A stretch of DNA of 64,000 nucleotides from Tetracladium setigerum (lineage: Eukaryota; Ascomycota; Leotiomycetes; Helotiales): the NCBI GenBank assembly GCA_031472005.1, contig PZJY01000011.1, forward strand, positions 1,178,001-1,242,000. The letters run 5' to 3'. Positions within the stretch are counted from its first letter, which is position 1, and every line of letters starts with the position of its first letter. Shown piece after piece: positions 35,918-46,400 of the stretch. A program made the translations under genes and the position numbers. A model generated the notes under the pieces. It was not told the origin of the DNA. It saw only the letters and a program-made list of their open reading frames with translations, and searched no databases.

Positions 35918-38427
35918 ATGGTCGACTCTTCGGACACTGCCTCGGCAGTCATCACCCCTGCACCCCACGATCCTCATAGCAGTCGTCCTACCTCCCACAG
36001 CACCCAGGACGAGAGAGCAATCTTCGCCGAGCATCTCTATCCAGATGACTCCTTCACGCCCGAGGGTGTCTACTGGGCCGACCTTCCTGTCCGCCAGAGA
36101 ATTCGCTTTGTGAATCAAGTCGATGCTGAGGAGGCCAGGAAGGAGTGGAAAAGCATGCGAAGCATGATGAAAGAGAGCTTTTTCAGTCCACTAAGCTGGT
36201 ACTTTAAGAATGCAATCTTGCCTGGTGCTGGTCTCGGTCTCGAGGGGTGCGCTTTGTTCTGGCCTCAATGGGACCTTCTGGCCGCTAACTACTTGAGCCA
36301 GATACGTTCTCTTCTCCATCGGAAATCTCATGCCACTCTACCAAGCAGTTTGGCCGCAATGCTGGAAAACGCACAAGGTATGCAACGAGACCTGGGTCCA
36401 ATCTGTCACCTATCTCGAAATCGTCGGCATCATGGTGGGTCAAATTGGAATTGGCGCAATTGGTGACGGGTAAGTCCTCCTATTTTCAACCTTCTTCTTC
36501 TTCTTCTTCTTCTTCTTCTTCTTCTCGTCCTCCTTCTTCTCCTTCTCGGTCTCCTCAATTTCGCCCATTCTTATGCATGGCTAACCGCAATAGAATTGGC
36601 CGTCGCTTTGGTCTCATCACAGACGCCGTCATCATGTTTCTCGGTCTTCTTTGGCTGGTAGGCTCGTGGGGAACGAGCCTTAACTCCTGGGTCATCATGT
36701 ACAGTTGGGCCCTGTTCTTCTATGGCTTCGGAGTTGGGGGAGAGTATCCAATGACTGCAACTGCCGCCATGGAGAATGCTGTCGGAAGTGGAAAGGTCTC
36801 CAACAAAGAGGATCGACTTCACCGTGGCCGCAAGGTTACAATGGCATTCTTAATGCAGGGATGGGGTCAGGTATGTCAAATGATTCTTTCATCACTGCCG
36901 GCTTTGAAAATATCCCTATTTCCATATGGCCTTAACTTGGGTCAGAATCCTAAAATGGATTGAACAGGATTTGAGCTCCTCTGGCTTGCTTCGTTGAAAC
37001 TAACATTCGTAATTAGTTCTTCAACCAGATCATCCTTCTCATAATTCTATACGCAGCCAACAAAGGTTCCGGGGCACCACCATACTCTCCCACGACTGCT
37101 TTCTGGACATTTCGGGTGTCCTTCGCCATAACTGCAATTGGAACTGGTTGGTTGATTTACTACCGGTGGAACAAGATGCCTCTTGCCTCTAAACAACTTG
37201 ACGCCGCCAAAAAGAAGGCCAAGGTGACTGGATACGACGTTCAGTCGCTGAAAATGACGTGCAAATATTTCGGCCCACGACTGATTGCCACTGCTGGAAC
37301 CTGGTTCCTTAACGATGTGTTTTTCTATGGCAACAAGCTATTTCAAGCCGAGTTCATCAAGGTCATCTCACCTGGATCAACTTCTGTCACGACAGGTTGG
37401 TGGTGGAACCTAGTCAACGTCTCGGTTTCGTTGGTTGGCTACTACTGTGCTAGTTTCCTTATCGATAATAGTACGTGCTCATTCGTCTTGCTTTCTCGTG
37501 CGGGTCACCATGTGCTAAAATTTCTTGTCTTTTAGAGCTCTACGGTCGTAAATGGATGCAACAAGTGGGCTTTTTCATGTGCTTCATCCTATTCGTCATT
37601 CCAGGTTGTATGTACCTCCTTCCGCGCACGTGCTGGCAATCACTATACTTACATTTTGGCCAAGATAATTTCAAGTACTTCACGAGAAAGGAGAACATTA
37701 AAGGCTTTCAGGCGATGTACTGTAAGTTCATAAACCACCTTTAAGAAATTGAACGCTTCCAGGAGAAACTTGCTGACCTCTATCCACAGTTCTATCGTCG
37801 TTCTTTAATCAATTCGGACCCAATAGTGTAACCTTCTTGATCGCCGCCGAGGTATTCCCGACTCCAGTTCGTGCCTCTGCGCACGGCTTTTCAGCAGCTA
37901 TCGGCAAGCTTGGAGCACTCTTTGCTACCGTATTGTACAACTATATCGACACACAGATGAAATTCTGGATCGTTCCTTGGTTTGGCTTGGCTGGTATGCT
38001 TCTTAATTGGCTTTTCCTTCCAGACACCACCGGGTTGGATCTCTCTGAGCAAGAGCGAAGATGGTCATATCTCAGGGCAGGCCGCGACAGCGAGTACCAT
38101 GGCGTCGCTGTCCATCCCCACCATCTCTCGGTCTGGGAGAGGTGGCGAGGCGCCGGAAAGCACTACAATCCAGATCTTGACTACCAGAGCAAGATTGTTG
38201 ACATGCGTGAGGATTGGGAGGCGAAGCAAGTCGAAAAGCTGAGCAGGGATGATGGTGTACACGAGGACGATGAATATAGTGTGGACGTACATGAGTATTT
38301 CAAGAAGACGAAGGATGTTTCAAGTGCTGAAAGGTTTCTTCGTCTGGTTATGGGGTTACAGATGAGAAGTAGGAATCCTCTTTTGTGTGTTTGGATTATC
38401 GAAAACATCATCCAACTGCATCACTAA
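35918..38427 (+). CDS. MFS transporter of the GIT1/PHO84 (phosphate:H+ symporter) type
   Basis: Seven exons, 35918–36246, 36302–36469, 36594–36870, 37017–37470, 37536–37607, 37665–37721 and 37790–38427, join in frame to 664 residues. After a hydrophilic N-terminus there are about twelve membrane segments. MFS motif A is GDGIGRRFGLITDA after the second segment, and the fourth region has FGVGGEYPMTATAAME, typical of the GIT1/PHO84 family. An enlarged loop KEDRLHRGRKVTMAFLMQGWGQ and the long hydrophilic C-terminus resemble fungal GIT1-like glycerophosphodiester transporters more than PHO84. The likely role is H+-coupled uptake of glycerophosphodiesters or phosphate at the plasma membrane; the substrate is inferred only. 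The extreme C-terminus (after MRSRN) is uncertain and may be read-through of an unrecognised intron. Unlike its neighbours, no frame break was found. Confidence 0.87.
36491..36525. repeat. (CTT)n microsatellite inside transporter intron 2
   Basis: A perfect CTT run forms a long polypyrimidine tract inside the 124-nt second intron (36470–36593) of the transporter gene. Confidence 0.85.
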
Positions 38428-40689
38428 GCTAGATATACTGAAAGTATCGGATACACTTAACGTTATAAAATTTCCATTAGGAATGGTCCTTGTTATCCTG
38501 GTGCGCCTGATCTTATCATATAACACAATCATTCGAAAAGAAGGTGCCTTATATATTTTCTAGAAGCTAAGGTTTAACTTGTTATGTGAGGGAACCGATG
38601 TGAAATGAACTTGGAAAACTCGAGGGGTGATAACAGTCGAAAAATGCATTCAAACAGTTGCCGACTTAGACAACTCATTTTGTTCCATATGCGGTAATGA
38701 CAATAACGGTTGGGGCTATACTTAGTAAATGGAGCCCTAGCATCTACGGCCCTGCCATACTAGAGTATAGTTAAAGAGATGTCGTCAAAGATAGAGCTTG
38801 CCTCCGCGGCAGTCGACACAGTTATTCCTCTGGACGAGAGCCGGGATGAGGCATGCCGGCTAAAGCCAGTCACGAGGAACGAATCGTGGACTAGGCAACC
38901 CTTGCAATCAAGTTATCAACACCTATCTTGTGCTTTGTATGTTTCAACTTGTTTTCCTAACACAGAAATTGAACGAGTACTCGGCCAGGCTGATTGCTTT
39001 CCCATATGTTTCCACTTGGGAAAACACGCTCCAAACCTGGCAGCACTTGACAGCCCGATCGACATAAAGTTTCCATGAGTACAAGATGCACGTCGGAAAG
39101 ACTATGAGTGACGTGATTAAGGTCCCATATTGCGAAACTCCTAAATATTTCTGACTTTAAATGTTGCATTTCAAGATAATCAGTAGATGTTGTTGCTTGT
39201 GAGTGTCAGCATATAGAGGTCTCGAATGAGCTTTGTGCTGAACGGGAAACATTATACTCAGAACGTAATAACAAAAACTTCGAAATCCATTGGTGCTCTG
39301 ACAAGCCTAGCTGACTCCAAATAGGGGCCAAGCGATGATTTACGATCTGAAAGACCTGAGAAAGCTACGCTTCTAAATACGACACCAGAGCGGTGGAATA
39401 TTCCTCAGCTGCTCCCTGCCCGTTTCAAACGTAAGGATAAATTTCTCCCTTTCTCCGCAGGACCAAGTCCGCATCCTCCCCTCGTCCCCTCCAAGCTTAA
39501 AACTCCTTCAAGAGCAAAGCCACAGAAAAACATCGGGCAACTGTAACCATATGAAAACATGTTAAGGAGGTACTAATATAAAAATATATATTAAATAACT
39601 CCAAGAATATGACACGAAGCTTCGAAAGTATATAAGTTAAATAATGTACTTTGTAAATTAAAATAAGCTTTAAGGGTATAAACAACGATGCCAGATCCAA
39701 CAAGTTTTTTCCCAATGAGATAATTTTGCTAAATTCTGTTGACATGGAAGCGTGCTAGGGCAAGAATAGAAAGAACCATTGGAGAGCAAACAGCCTTATA
39801 CTCAGCGCGTAGTACAGATTGCTAAGTAGGCAGTAGGATAGCAAGGAATAAGGGAAACTTGAGGATGTACGAATTCGTAGAAGATCAAAATATGTCATAC
39901 GGGATCGCGTGGGACATTAAATCCATGGGGCTCTGTGAACCTATTGGCCGCCGAGAAGCGGTAAGCGATGTAAGCACGGGGTAATAAGGCTTCGAGCGCA
40001 TATACACCCATCATAATTAGCTCGCTTAATGCACTACAATACAACATGAAGCGAGATTAATCGGTCTAAGCTACTCCGGTTAATGTCATAGGGTTTATTA
40101 TTAGAAGAGTGGCAGAATAATCGTACCGACGAAAAGAGGCGAATAATTAACGCAATTAATCCGCATTCAACTGTAATTTTTTCTTTCAAACTTTTAATGC
40201 CATAATTGTGTGGTTGTACTAAACGCGCTGGCAAAGCCATTGTATAGTGTTCTTGGCCTTCCTGTACATTCGAACCTAGATATGTTATATCTGATGTAAA
40301 TTCGTTAAGGGTTTTTAAAGGATTCCCAAACGCTCGTGGCATTCGCTTTGCGAAGAAGGGTGACAATAAGTTGCCAAGTGCCTAGGATGAATGCAATACC
40401 GCAACCAAGTTTTGGCAATTGTGATATGCAGCCAAGAAGATGGGGAAAGCAGGCCACGAGCGAGAAATTCCCAAAATAACCGACTTCCCGCCCTGAAGCC
40501 CTGCCTCGCCAAACCTTAGAAAATTAATTGAACGCTTTTTCTCAAGATATCCTCATTTGTTTTGTGGTTGCCTAAATGTCCTCGGGGTATAAGTATAGAC
40601 GATTGAGGCCAATATAACCAAAAAGATTAACCAGTCCTCACTAACTAAAAAGGATACAATATTCAAATCCAACAACTTCTCACTTTACA
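38428..40689. other. Intergenic region before the secreted-protein gene
   Basis: About 2.3 kb, moderately AT-rich, without a supported gene. A minus-strand open frame at 40034–40366 has no recognisable domain. Parts of 39.5–40.4 kb look like old, mildly decayed repeat DNA, but I could not assign a family. Confidence 0.4.
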
Positions 40690-41671
40690 ATGATTCGCCC
40701 AACCCAAACACTCTTCTCTCTCCTCCTCATTAACTATATCTTACTTTCTGGAATCACCGCCCTTCCTACTCCCGATACCAATGACATCGCTACTCGTGAT
40801 GCATCCCCTGGGGTCGAAGACTTAGAAGTCTACCATACGGCTACAGAGCTCATGACCCGCGAAGCCGCTCCTGAAGAACCCGTAGAAGACGAAATTGAGA
40901 TGGTCTACGACCTTTTTCCAAGAAGCGGAGGTCTCTTTGCCCGTCAATCCGCTATCAAGGGTCCTCCACCGGATCCAAAAAAGCAACCCGGCGACGGTCA
41001 AGGAAAGTGGAAGGCCAAGTCCCCCGGAGCGAATGACTACCTTATCAAAGCCAAGGCAAAGGCCCTCGCCATAGCAGCCGATACAGTCGGTATGGACAAC
41101 GCTGCCAAGGCTATGAATCATTATCTCGGAAATAGTGGTTCGGGCTACCGCGTCAACGTTCCAGCTATGATGCGTGATCTGAAGAATTTCAAGTCTGCTG
41201 TTCGCTCCACAGCTCAAAATTCAGCAAAAGGCGCATATAAGAAAGCGGGAGTCGATGGGACAGCTACCTTTGTGACTCCATGGAAAGTGTATGGATATGG
41301 GACCGGGAACTTCAATAACGACTGGTACTATGGCATTGGAGCTTTCAGTTATAGTGTAAGTGGGCAAGTGAGCAGGAATAAAGCAGGGAAGGCGACACTT
41401 TATTATGTGGTGAATGTGTTTGATCGATATAACTTTGATACTGGAAAAAGCGTAAGTCCCTCTCCATTTTAATTTTGCAAGTTCTAAATATTTTTAGGTG
41501 ACGATTGGTGGCAAGACAGTCCAGGATTCAGAGATGGGCAGGCTTCACGTTGTAGGCCTGGCGAGAGAATTCATTCAGAGAGGGTATAGTGCTGTGAGTA
41601 CAGTGACCAATTATGATCCGACAAAGACATTGCCAGCACCAAACAGCAACAATCGCCCAAGAGGTGGTTAA
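40690..41671 (+). CDS. Secreted protein with a C-terminal domain resembling one in bacterial toxin-like proteins (candidate effector)
   Basis: Two exons, 40690–41451 and 41498–41671, give 311 residues. The first ~24 residues are a clear signal peptide (IRPTQTLFSLLLINYILLSG…ITALP). A proline/acid-rich pro-like segment follows, then a compact domain from about residue 110: KAMNHYLGNSG, DWYYGIGAFSYSVSGQV, VNVFDRYNFDTGKSVTIGG, MGRLHVVGLAREF. From memory this pattern (HYL-N-G, D/NW-Y-x-G-F-Y, FDRYN-D-GKS, LHR-GLA-EY) recurs in uncharacterised C-terminal regions of actinobacterial secreted or polymorphic-toxin-like proteins; I could not run a search. No cysteine-rich effector pattern is present. 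Activity is unknown. It sits about 1 kb from the RIP-decayed transposon block, a common setting for secreted effectors. Horizontal origin is speculative. Confidence 0.75.
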
Positions 41672-42600
41672 AGGTTAAGAGTGGTGTCGTATGCTCTTGG
41701 CGCGTAGAGATGTAGTTGTAGCTCTTGGAGAAGAGGGTATATCATAACCCTCTATTATGTGATGTTGATTTTGCTTCTCTTTTATTAGTACAATTGAATC
41801 TGGTCGTACCATGCCTTTAAAATCCAGAACCCTTCCAACATCATTATACTTCAGAGGGAAATTATCGTGGATATTTAGTAGAGTACAACCTACATGGTTT
41901 GTGAATAAAGTGTGACATAGACACAGTTTAACTTGTCCCGCGTCTAAGAGCCTCAAGACTCTGTAGCCAGATACTATGGAGAGGAAACCTTCTCGACATA
42001 TGAGAACAAACAATAAGATGTGTTGGATATACTCAATTATAACAGTACTTGTACGTAAGAGCAGGTGAAAAGGGGTCTTCTCGAAGGTTCATATTACGGA
42101 TGTCTGGAAAGTAAAGGTCCAGGCAGAGAAGCTCCTTATATATTCAAGCGCTGACTAAACTATTATCAAACCTTGAACAAGGTCTTTTGGTCCAATATTC
42201 CTAATAAGATTTTCTCCTGTTACTCCCCGCCTCATATCTACACCATACCACAGGCATGAATCTCAAAAATGCACACCCAGTCCGCAAATTACGCAATGCC
42301 AACTTGAAAGGGATACGCATTAATTCCATAAAATCCCCCTCGATGTAACGGTCACTGATCACTCGATGTAATCAGTTTAGTCGGTTGGCATTCGCAGAGA
42401 GATAGGTATATCATATATACGGTCGAAACATAGTGCCTTAATAAGCTTGCTTATATGGTAATTCCCTGGCGGCGCGAACCCACTAAAAATTTTGGTAGGT
42501 AATAAGTCTTTGCGTTATTCCTTAGTACGATCTTGGCCTAAAAATTGAAGCGCCTTAGCGAATCTTAGCAAAAAGGTACGAAGATAATACCTATTAAGTC
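41672..42600. other. Transition region from gene space to repeat block
   Basis: The 3' flank of the secreted-protein gene with increasing AT content. No gene is supported. Confidence 0.5.
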
Positions 42601-42609
42601 GGCTACCAC

Positions 42610-42770
42610 GAGCGCCGGCCCCACTACTAGCTAGCACTAGCCAATTAGCCACTAGTAGCGCCGGCCCCACTAATATATAGTACTAACCAATCAGCTATTG
42701 TAAATAGTAGCGCCGGCCCCACTAATATATAGCACTAACCAATCAGCTATTATAAATAGTAGATATCGGT
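42610..42770. repeat. Three tandem ~50-bp units with AGCGCCGGCCCCACTA and a CCAAT box each
   Basis: Units start at 42611, 42657 and 42709 (spacing 46 and 52 bp). Each has the GC-rich stretch AGCGCCGGCCCCACTA followed by an AT-rich part with CCAAT(C/T)AG at 42641, 42687 and 42739. The last two units are nearly identical. Confidence 0.8.
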
Positions 42771-42793
42771 CGTACTATACTTAAGGAGATAGC

Positions 42794-42893
42794 TGTTACG
42801 AATATAGTCCTAGGAGTGGACCGGATCCCAGGAGCATGTGAGTTCCTGGGAGTACGGCTCCTAGGAGTGTGTGAAATAGGTAACGAATAGAAG
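42794..42893 (+). repeat. LTR-like fragment immediately outside element 1
   Basis: It begins TGTTACGAA like the complete LTRs and carries the same CCTAGGAG/CCCAGGAG/CCTGGGAG motifs, but diverges after about 100 bp, where element 1 begins. It is probably the left part of an older related LTR into which element 1 inserted. Its continuation may lie at about 57020–57118, which ends CCTAACA. Confidence 0.5.
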
Positions 42894-42898
42894 GCGAA
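42894..42898. other. Left target-site duplication of element 1 (GCGAA)
   Basis: GCGAA directly precedes the TGTTACG terminus of element 1 and recurs at 57015–57019 directly after its 3' LTR. Confidence 0.85.
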
Positions 42899-43374
42899 TG
42901 TTACGAACGTGATCCTGGGAGTTAAGTGACCCCCAGGAGCACACTAGATCTTGGGAGCCTGAGGCTCGGGAGCACTATGGATCCTGGGAGTAAGGCTCCT
43001 AGGAACCACTTTATAAAGAACTTATAGGATTAGTAATAGTAATATTAATTATATAGGTGAAAAGGTAATAATAAGCTATAAGCCTAGTCACGTGATTGAG
43101 TCGACATATGTTTATACTAAGACATGTCGACTCTCGGGAGTCGACGGTGTCGACGGGTCAATGGTATCGACTTAGTTAACTTCTTGACTTTAAGAGAACG
43201 AAGATTATATATAAGGATAAGATAGTTTTTATTAGATAGGAACTTCGTGCTTAACTTAAATTAAATATCTTTTATTTTAATAATTAATCTATTATTATAC
43301 TTATAATCCGCTCTTTATTAACGAATATTAACTTAACTTAATTATTTACTTCCGTATAAATAGTGACCGTTATA
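42899..43374 (+). repeat. 5' LTR of element 1 (476 bp)
   Basis: It runs from TGTTACGAACGTGATCC to GACCGTTATA. The first ~250 bp are far less RIP-mutated than the matching part of the 3' LTR: several CCTGGGAG and CCCAGGAG motifs remain where the partner has CTTAAGAG. A TATA box and a candidate transcript start lie in its second half. Confidence 0.92.
43206..43254 (+). promoter_or_regulatory. LTR core promoter and possible self-priming 5' end of the transcript
   Basis: TATATATAAG at 43206–43215 is followed about 40 bp later by CGTGCTTAAC. GTGCTTAA at 43247–43254 is the exact reverse complement of TTAAGCAC at 43377–43384, three bases inside the internal region. Such pairing is expected if the element primes reverse transcription with its own 5' end, as in Tf1/sushi elements. 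Confidence 0.45.
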
Positions 43375-43376
43375 CT

Positions 43377-43384
43377 TTAAGCAC
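43377..43384 (+). other. Candidate primer-binding site of element 1
   Basis: TTAAGCAC lies just after the 5' LTR and can pair with GTGCTTAA of the LTR. No TGG-type tRNA primer-binding site follows the LTR. Confidence 0.4.
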
Positions 43385-43417
43385 CTTCTTTAAAGACCCG
43401 ACTTATAATATATCACG

Positions 43418-46400
43418 ATGTCTTCCCGAGGACTACTTACCGCCACTCCGACTAGTGATAACGGGATTTAATTAGCTTCGTTAAAAGGGAAGCTACCCGA
43501 CCTTTATCACGGATAACGTTTTAAGCTCCGAGAATTCCTTACTTAATATAAACTCTATTAAGTGTTAATAAAGATAAGTTCTTTAGCGCCGCTAAATGAA
43601 TTATATAAGCCGCTTCGTTCTTATTAAGACTAGCCTTTAATTAGGTCGAGCCTCACTTAAACGACGCGATAGAAAATATTAATCCACCCGAACTAGTTAA
43701 TACCGACGCCGAGCCATTTACTCGCACCTTATTTAACTTATAAGATAAATTTAAATAAGGTATTATTAAGATCTTTAGAGATTAAGATTAAGAATTTATC
43801 GCGGATATTAACTTGCGAAAGCTTTATTAAATAATTATTATCGCTAAGTACGTCGTTAAGTTTTAACGATTATAAGTTATCTTAGCTTAAGATAATATCG
43901 CCGCTAATTCTTAATTCTACTCGGGATTAAAAGTAAATATTAAGGACGAGATTTATCAATTGCTTAAACGACCGGATAAGTTAACCGAAATAATTAAAAA
44001 GGCACTCCACTTCGATTAACGCATTACGGAACGTTTAATAAAGTAAGGGCATAAGATTTTAAAAAATTATTACGGAACCCTTAAGAAACCTCGCTATTAA
44101 GGACGAAATATTTAAAGTAATAACTATTATAAACCTTAATTAATAAAATTAAATATAATTTAAAAGAAACTTAAGTTTTAATTAAAGAAATAGCTTTTAA
44201 AGGAAGTAATAAAGAAACGAAGGAAGGAGGGACTTTATTTTAAATATAAATATACGGGCTATTAAGTAAACTCTTATAAAAAAGGGAAAATAAGATAAAA
44301 GAAGTAAGTCGTATCCCTTAAAATCCGATAAATAAGTATAATTATTATAATCTTAAAAGGAAAGAAGAATACGCGTAAATATAATTAAGGAAGGTTACTT
44401 TAATAAAAATGCCTTACTTACGAATTTTATCTTTACGTCTATTAACGAGTAAACCCTTTAACGATTCTTAAAGACGGAACTAATAACGAACGTTATAATT
44501 AAGAGGAATAAAGGAAGGAAAGATATAATAAATATAAAAGTATTATATACGAATGCCTTATTATAAATTACGACGACGATTACACCCCGGTTTATAAGGA
44601 CCCTTTTAAGGAATAGTTCTTAAGGGCCCCCACCGGATATTACGATTAGAATAAAGGAGGTCTTTATTACCTTTATCCCGACGATAAGTTAATAAAAGTC
44701 CCGAAACGTAAAATATAAATTACGAGATATTACGAGCGTGGCTAGAACGGATTATTTTATAAATGTTTTAATAAATTAAGGATAAACGCTTATAATAATA
44801 AGTATTAAATACGTAGCGATTAGGTCCCCGACCCCATAAAGGAAGAAGTTTAACGGGAAGTCCGACGAGCTAACCACCTTATAATAAGAGAATAATAAAT
44901 AGTTATCTAAAGTGAACCGGGCACGCCACCTTTCAGAGGATTAATATATAACTAAATCTAAGAAGTCGTATATAAGGACGAAGAGCGTATCGGATGGATC
45001 TACGTTTAAGGAGAAAACTAATAATATAATAATATTAAGATTTATATATAGGACTTACTTAATAAAACTCCACCTTATTATTAAGAACTACTTACTTTAA
45101 AAGAAGGAGAATAATAAGTTATCCGGGTATAAAGTAAACGACTTCGTACTTAGAATAATATCGCGGATTTATATTAATATTACTTTAAAAGTATAAAACT
45201 TAAAATACTTATACTTATTAAAGGATACGTATATATCGTTATTAATTATAAAGGAATAGTCCTTAAATAATAAAATGTACTTAATAAAAGTTTTTATTAA
45301 TAAATAAACGTTAAAGACTCCGGCGAGAAATATAAAAATTTATATAAAGAACCGCCCGAGAGCTATACGTAACCGGGTATAAATAATTAAAATTAAATAT
45401 TAAGATCCCTTAAATCTTAAGATTAATTATAATAATAATTAATTTAAGATTTATAAGAAACTTTATATTTATAACGTTAATTAAGAAATATATAATCGTT
45501 ACTTATATTAAAGGGAAACCTTATTAACTCGTTATAATTAATAAATTTAAAATTAATTATAATAATAAAGAAGTGGAATTATAAATAATTCCTCTTATTA
45601 TAATTATATTATTAAGATATAAGGAGGAAATTACGTTTAATATTATTAATATCTTATACGATATTATCTTAAGATTACCTTAACTTAAAACTTATAACTT
45701 AATAATTAATTAAGTAAATAAAATAATAGATTTTAAGAGATATAATTACGAGAAGGAACGAATTATCTTATAATTAAATTAAGACGAGTTTATAAGTTAA
45801 TAAAGGTTAAAAGTAATTAAACTTATACGCTTATTAAAAGAGGGTATAAACGAGGTATTATTATTAAAATAATATAAGGAATTCCGAGACTTATTTACCG
45901 AGGTATAAGATCTTATAATATTATTAATATATTAAGATTAAGATCACGAGATTATCTTAAAAGAAGACGTAAAACCAATTTATGAATTATTACGTAAAAT
46001 AAACGATACGGACTCGAGGACGCTTAAAATCTTTATTAACGAAATATTAATAAAAGGATATATTAAGGAATTTAAATCTTCGTAGGGAGCACTTATCTTC
46101 TTTATATTAAAACTTAAAATTAATAAACGACGCTTAATTATAAATTAACGAAAATTAAACGATCGTATTATTAAAGATTATTATTCGTTATTATTACTTA
46201 ACGATTTAAGGGATAAGATATAAGGATTAAAGATCTTTACTTAAATCGACTTAAAGTTAGCCTTTAATCTTATAAGAATAAAGGAAGGCGACGAAAGTAA
46301 GATTACTTTTCGTACTTAATAAGGATTATATAAGTTCTTAATAATACACTTTAAATTATATAATGCCTTAGCTACCTTTTAACGATTAATTAATAATACT

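Noticed and set aside
40034..40366. Minus-strand frame of 110 codons before the secreted-protein gene
   Set aside because: Considered as a transposon remnant, but I could not recognise any family, so it is left unannotated.
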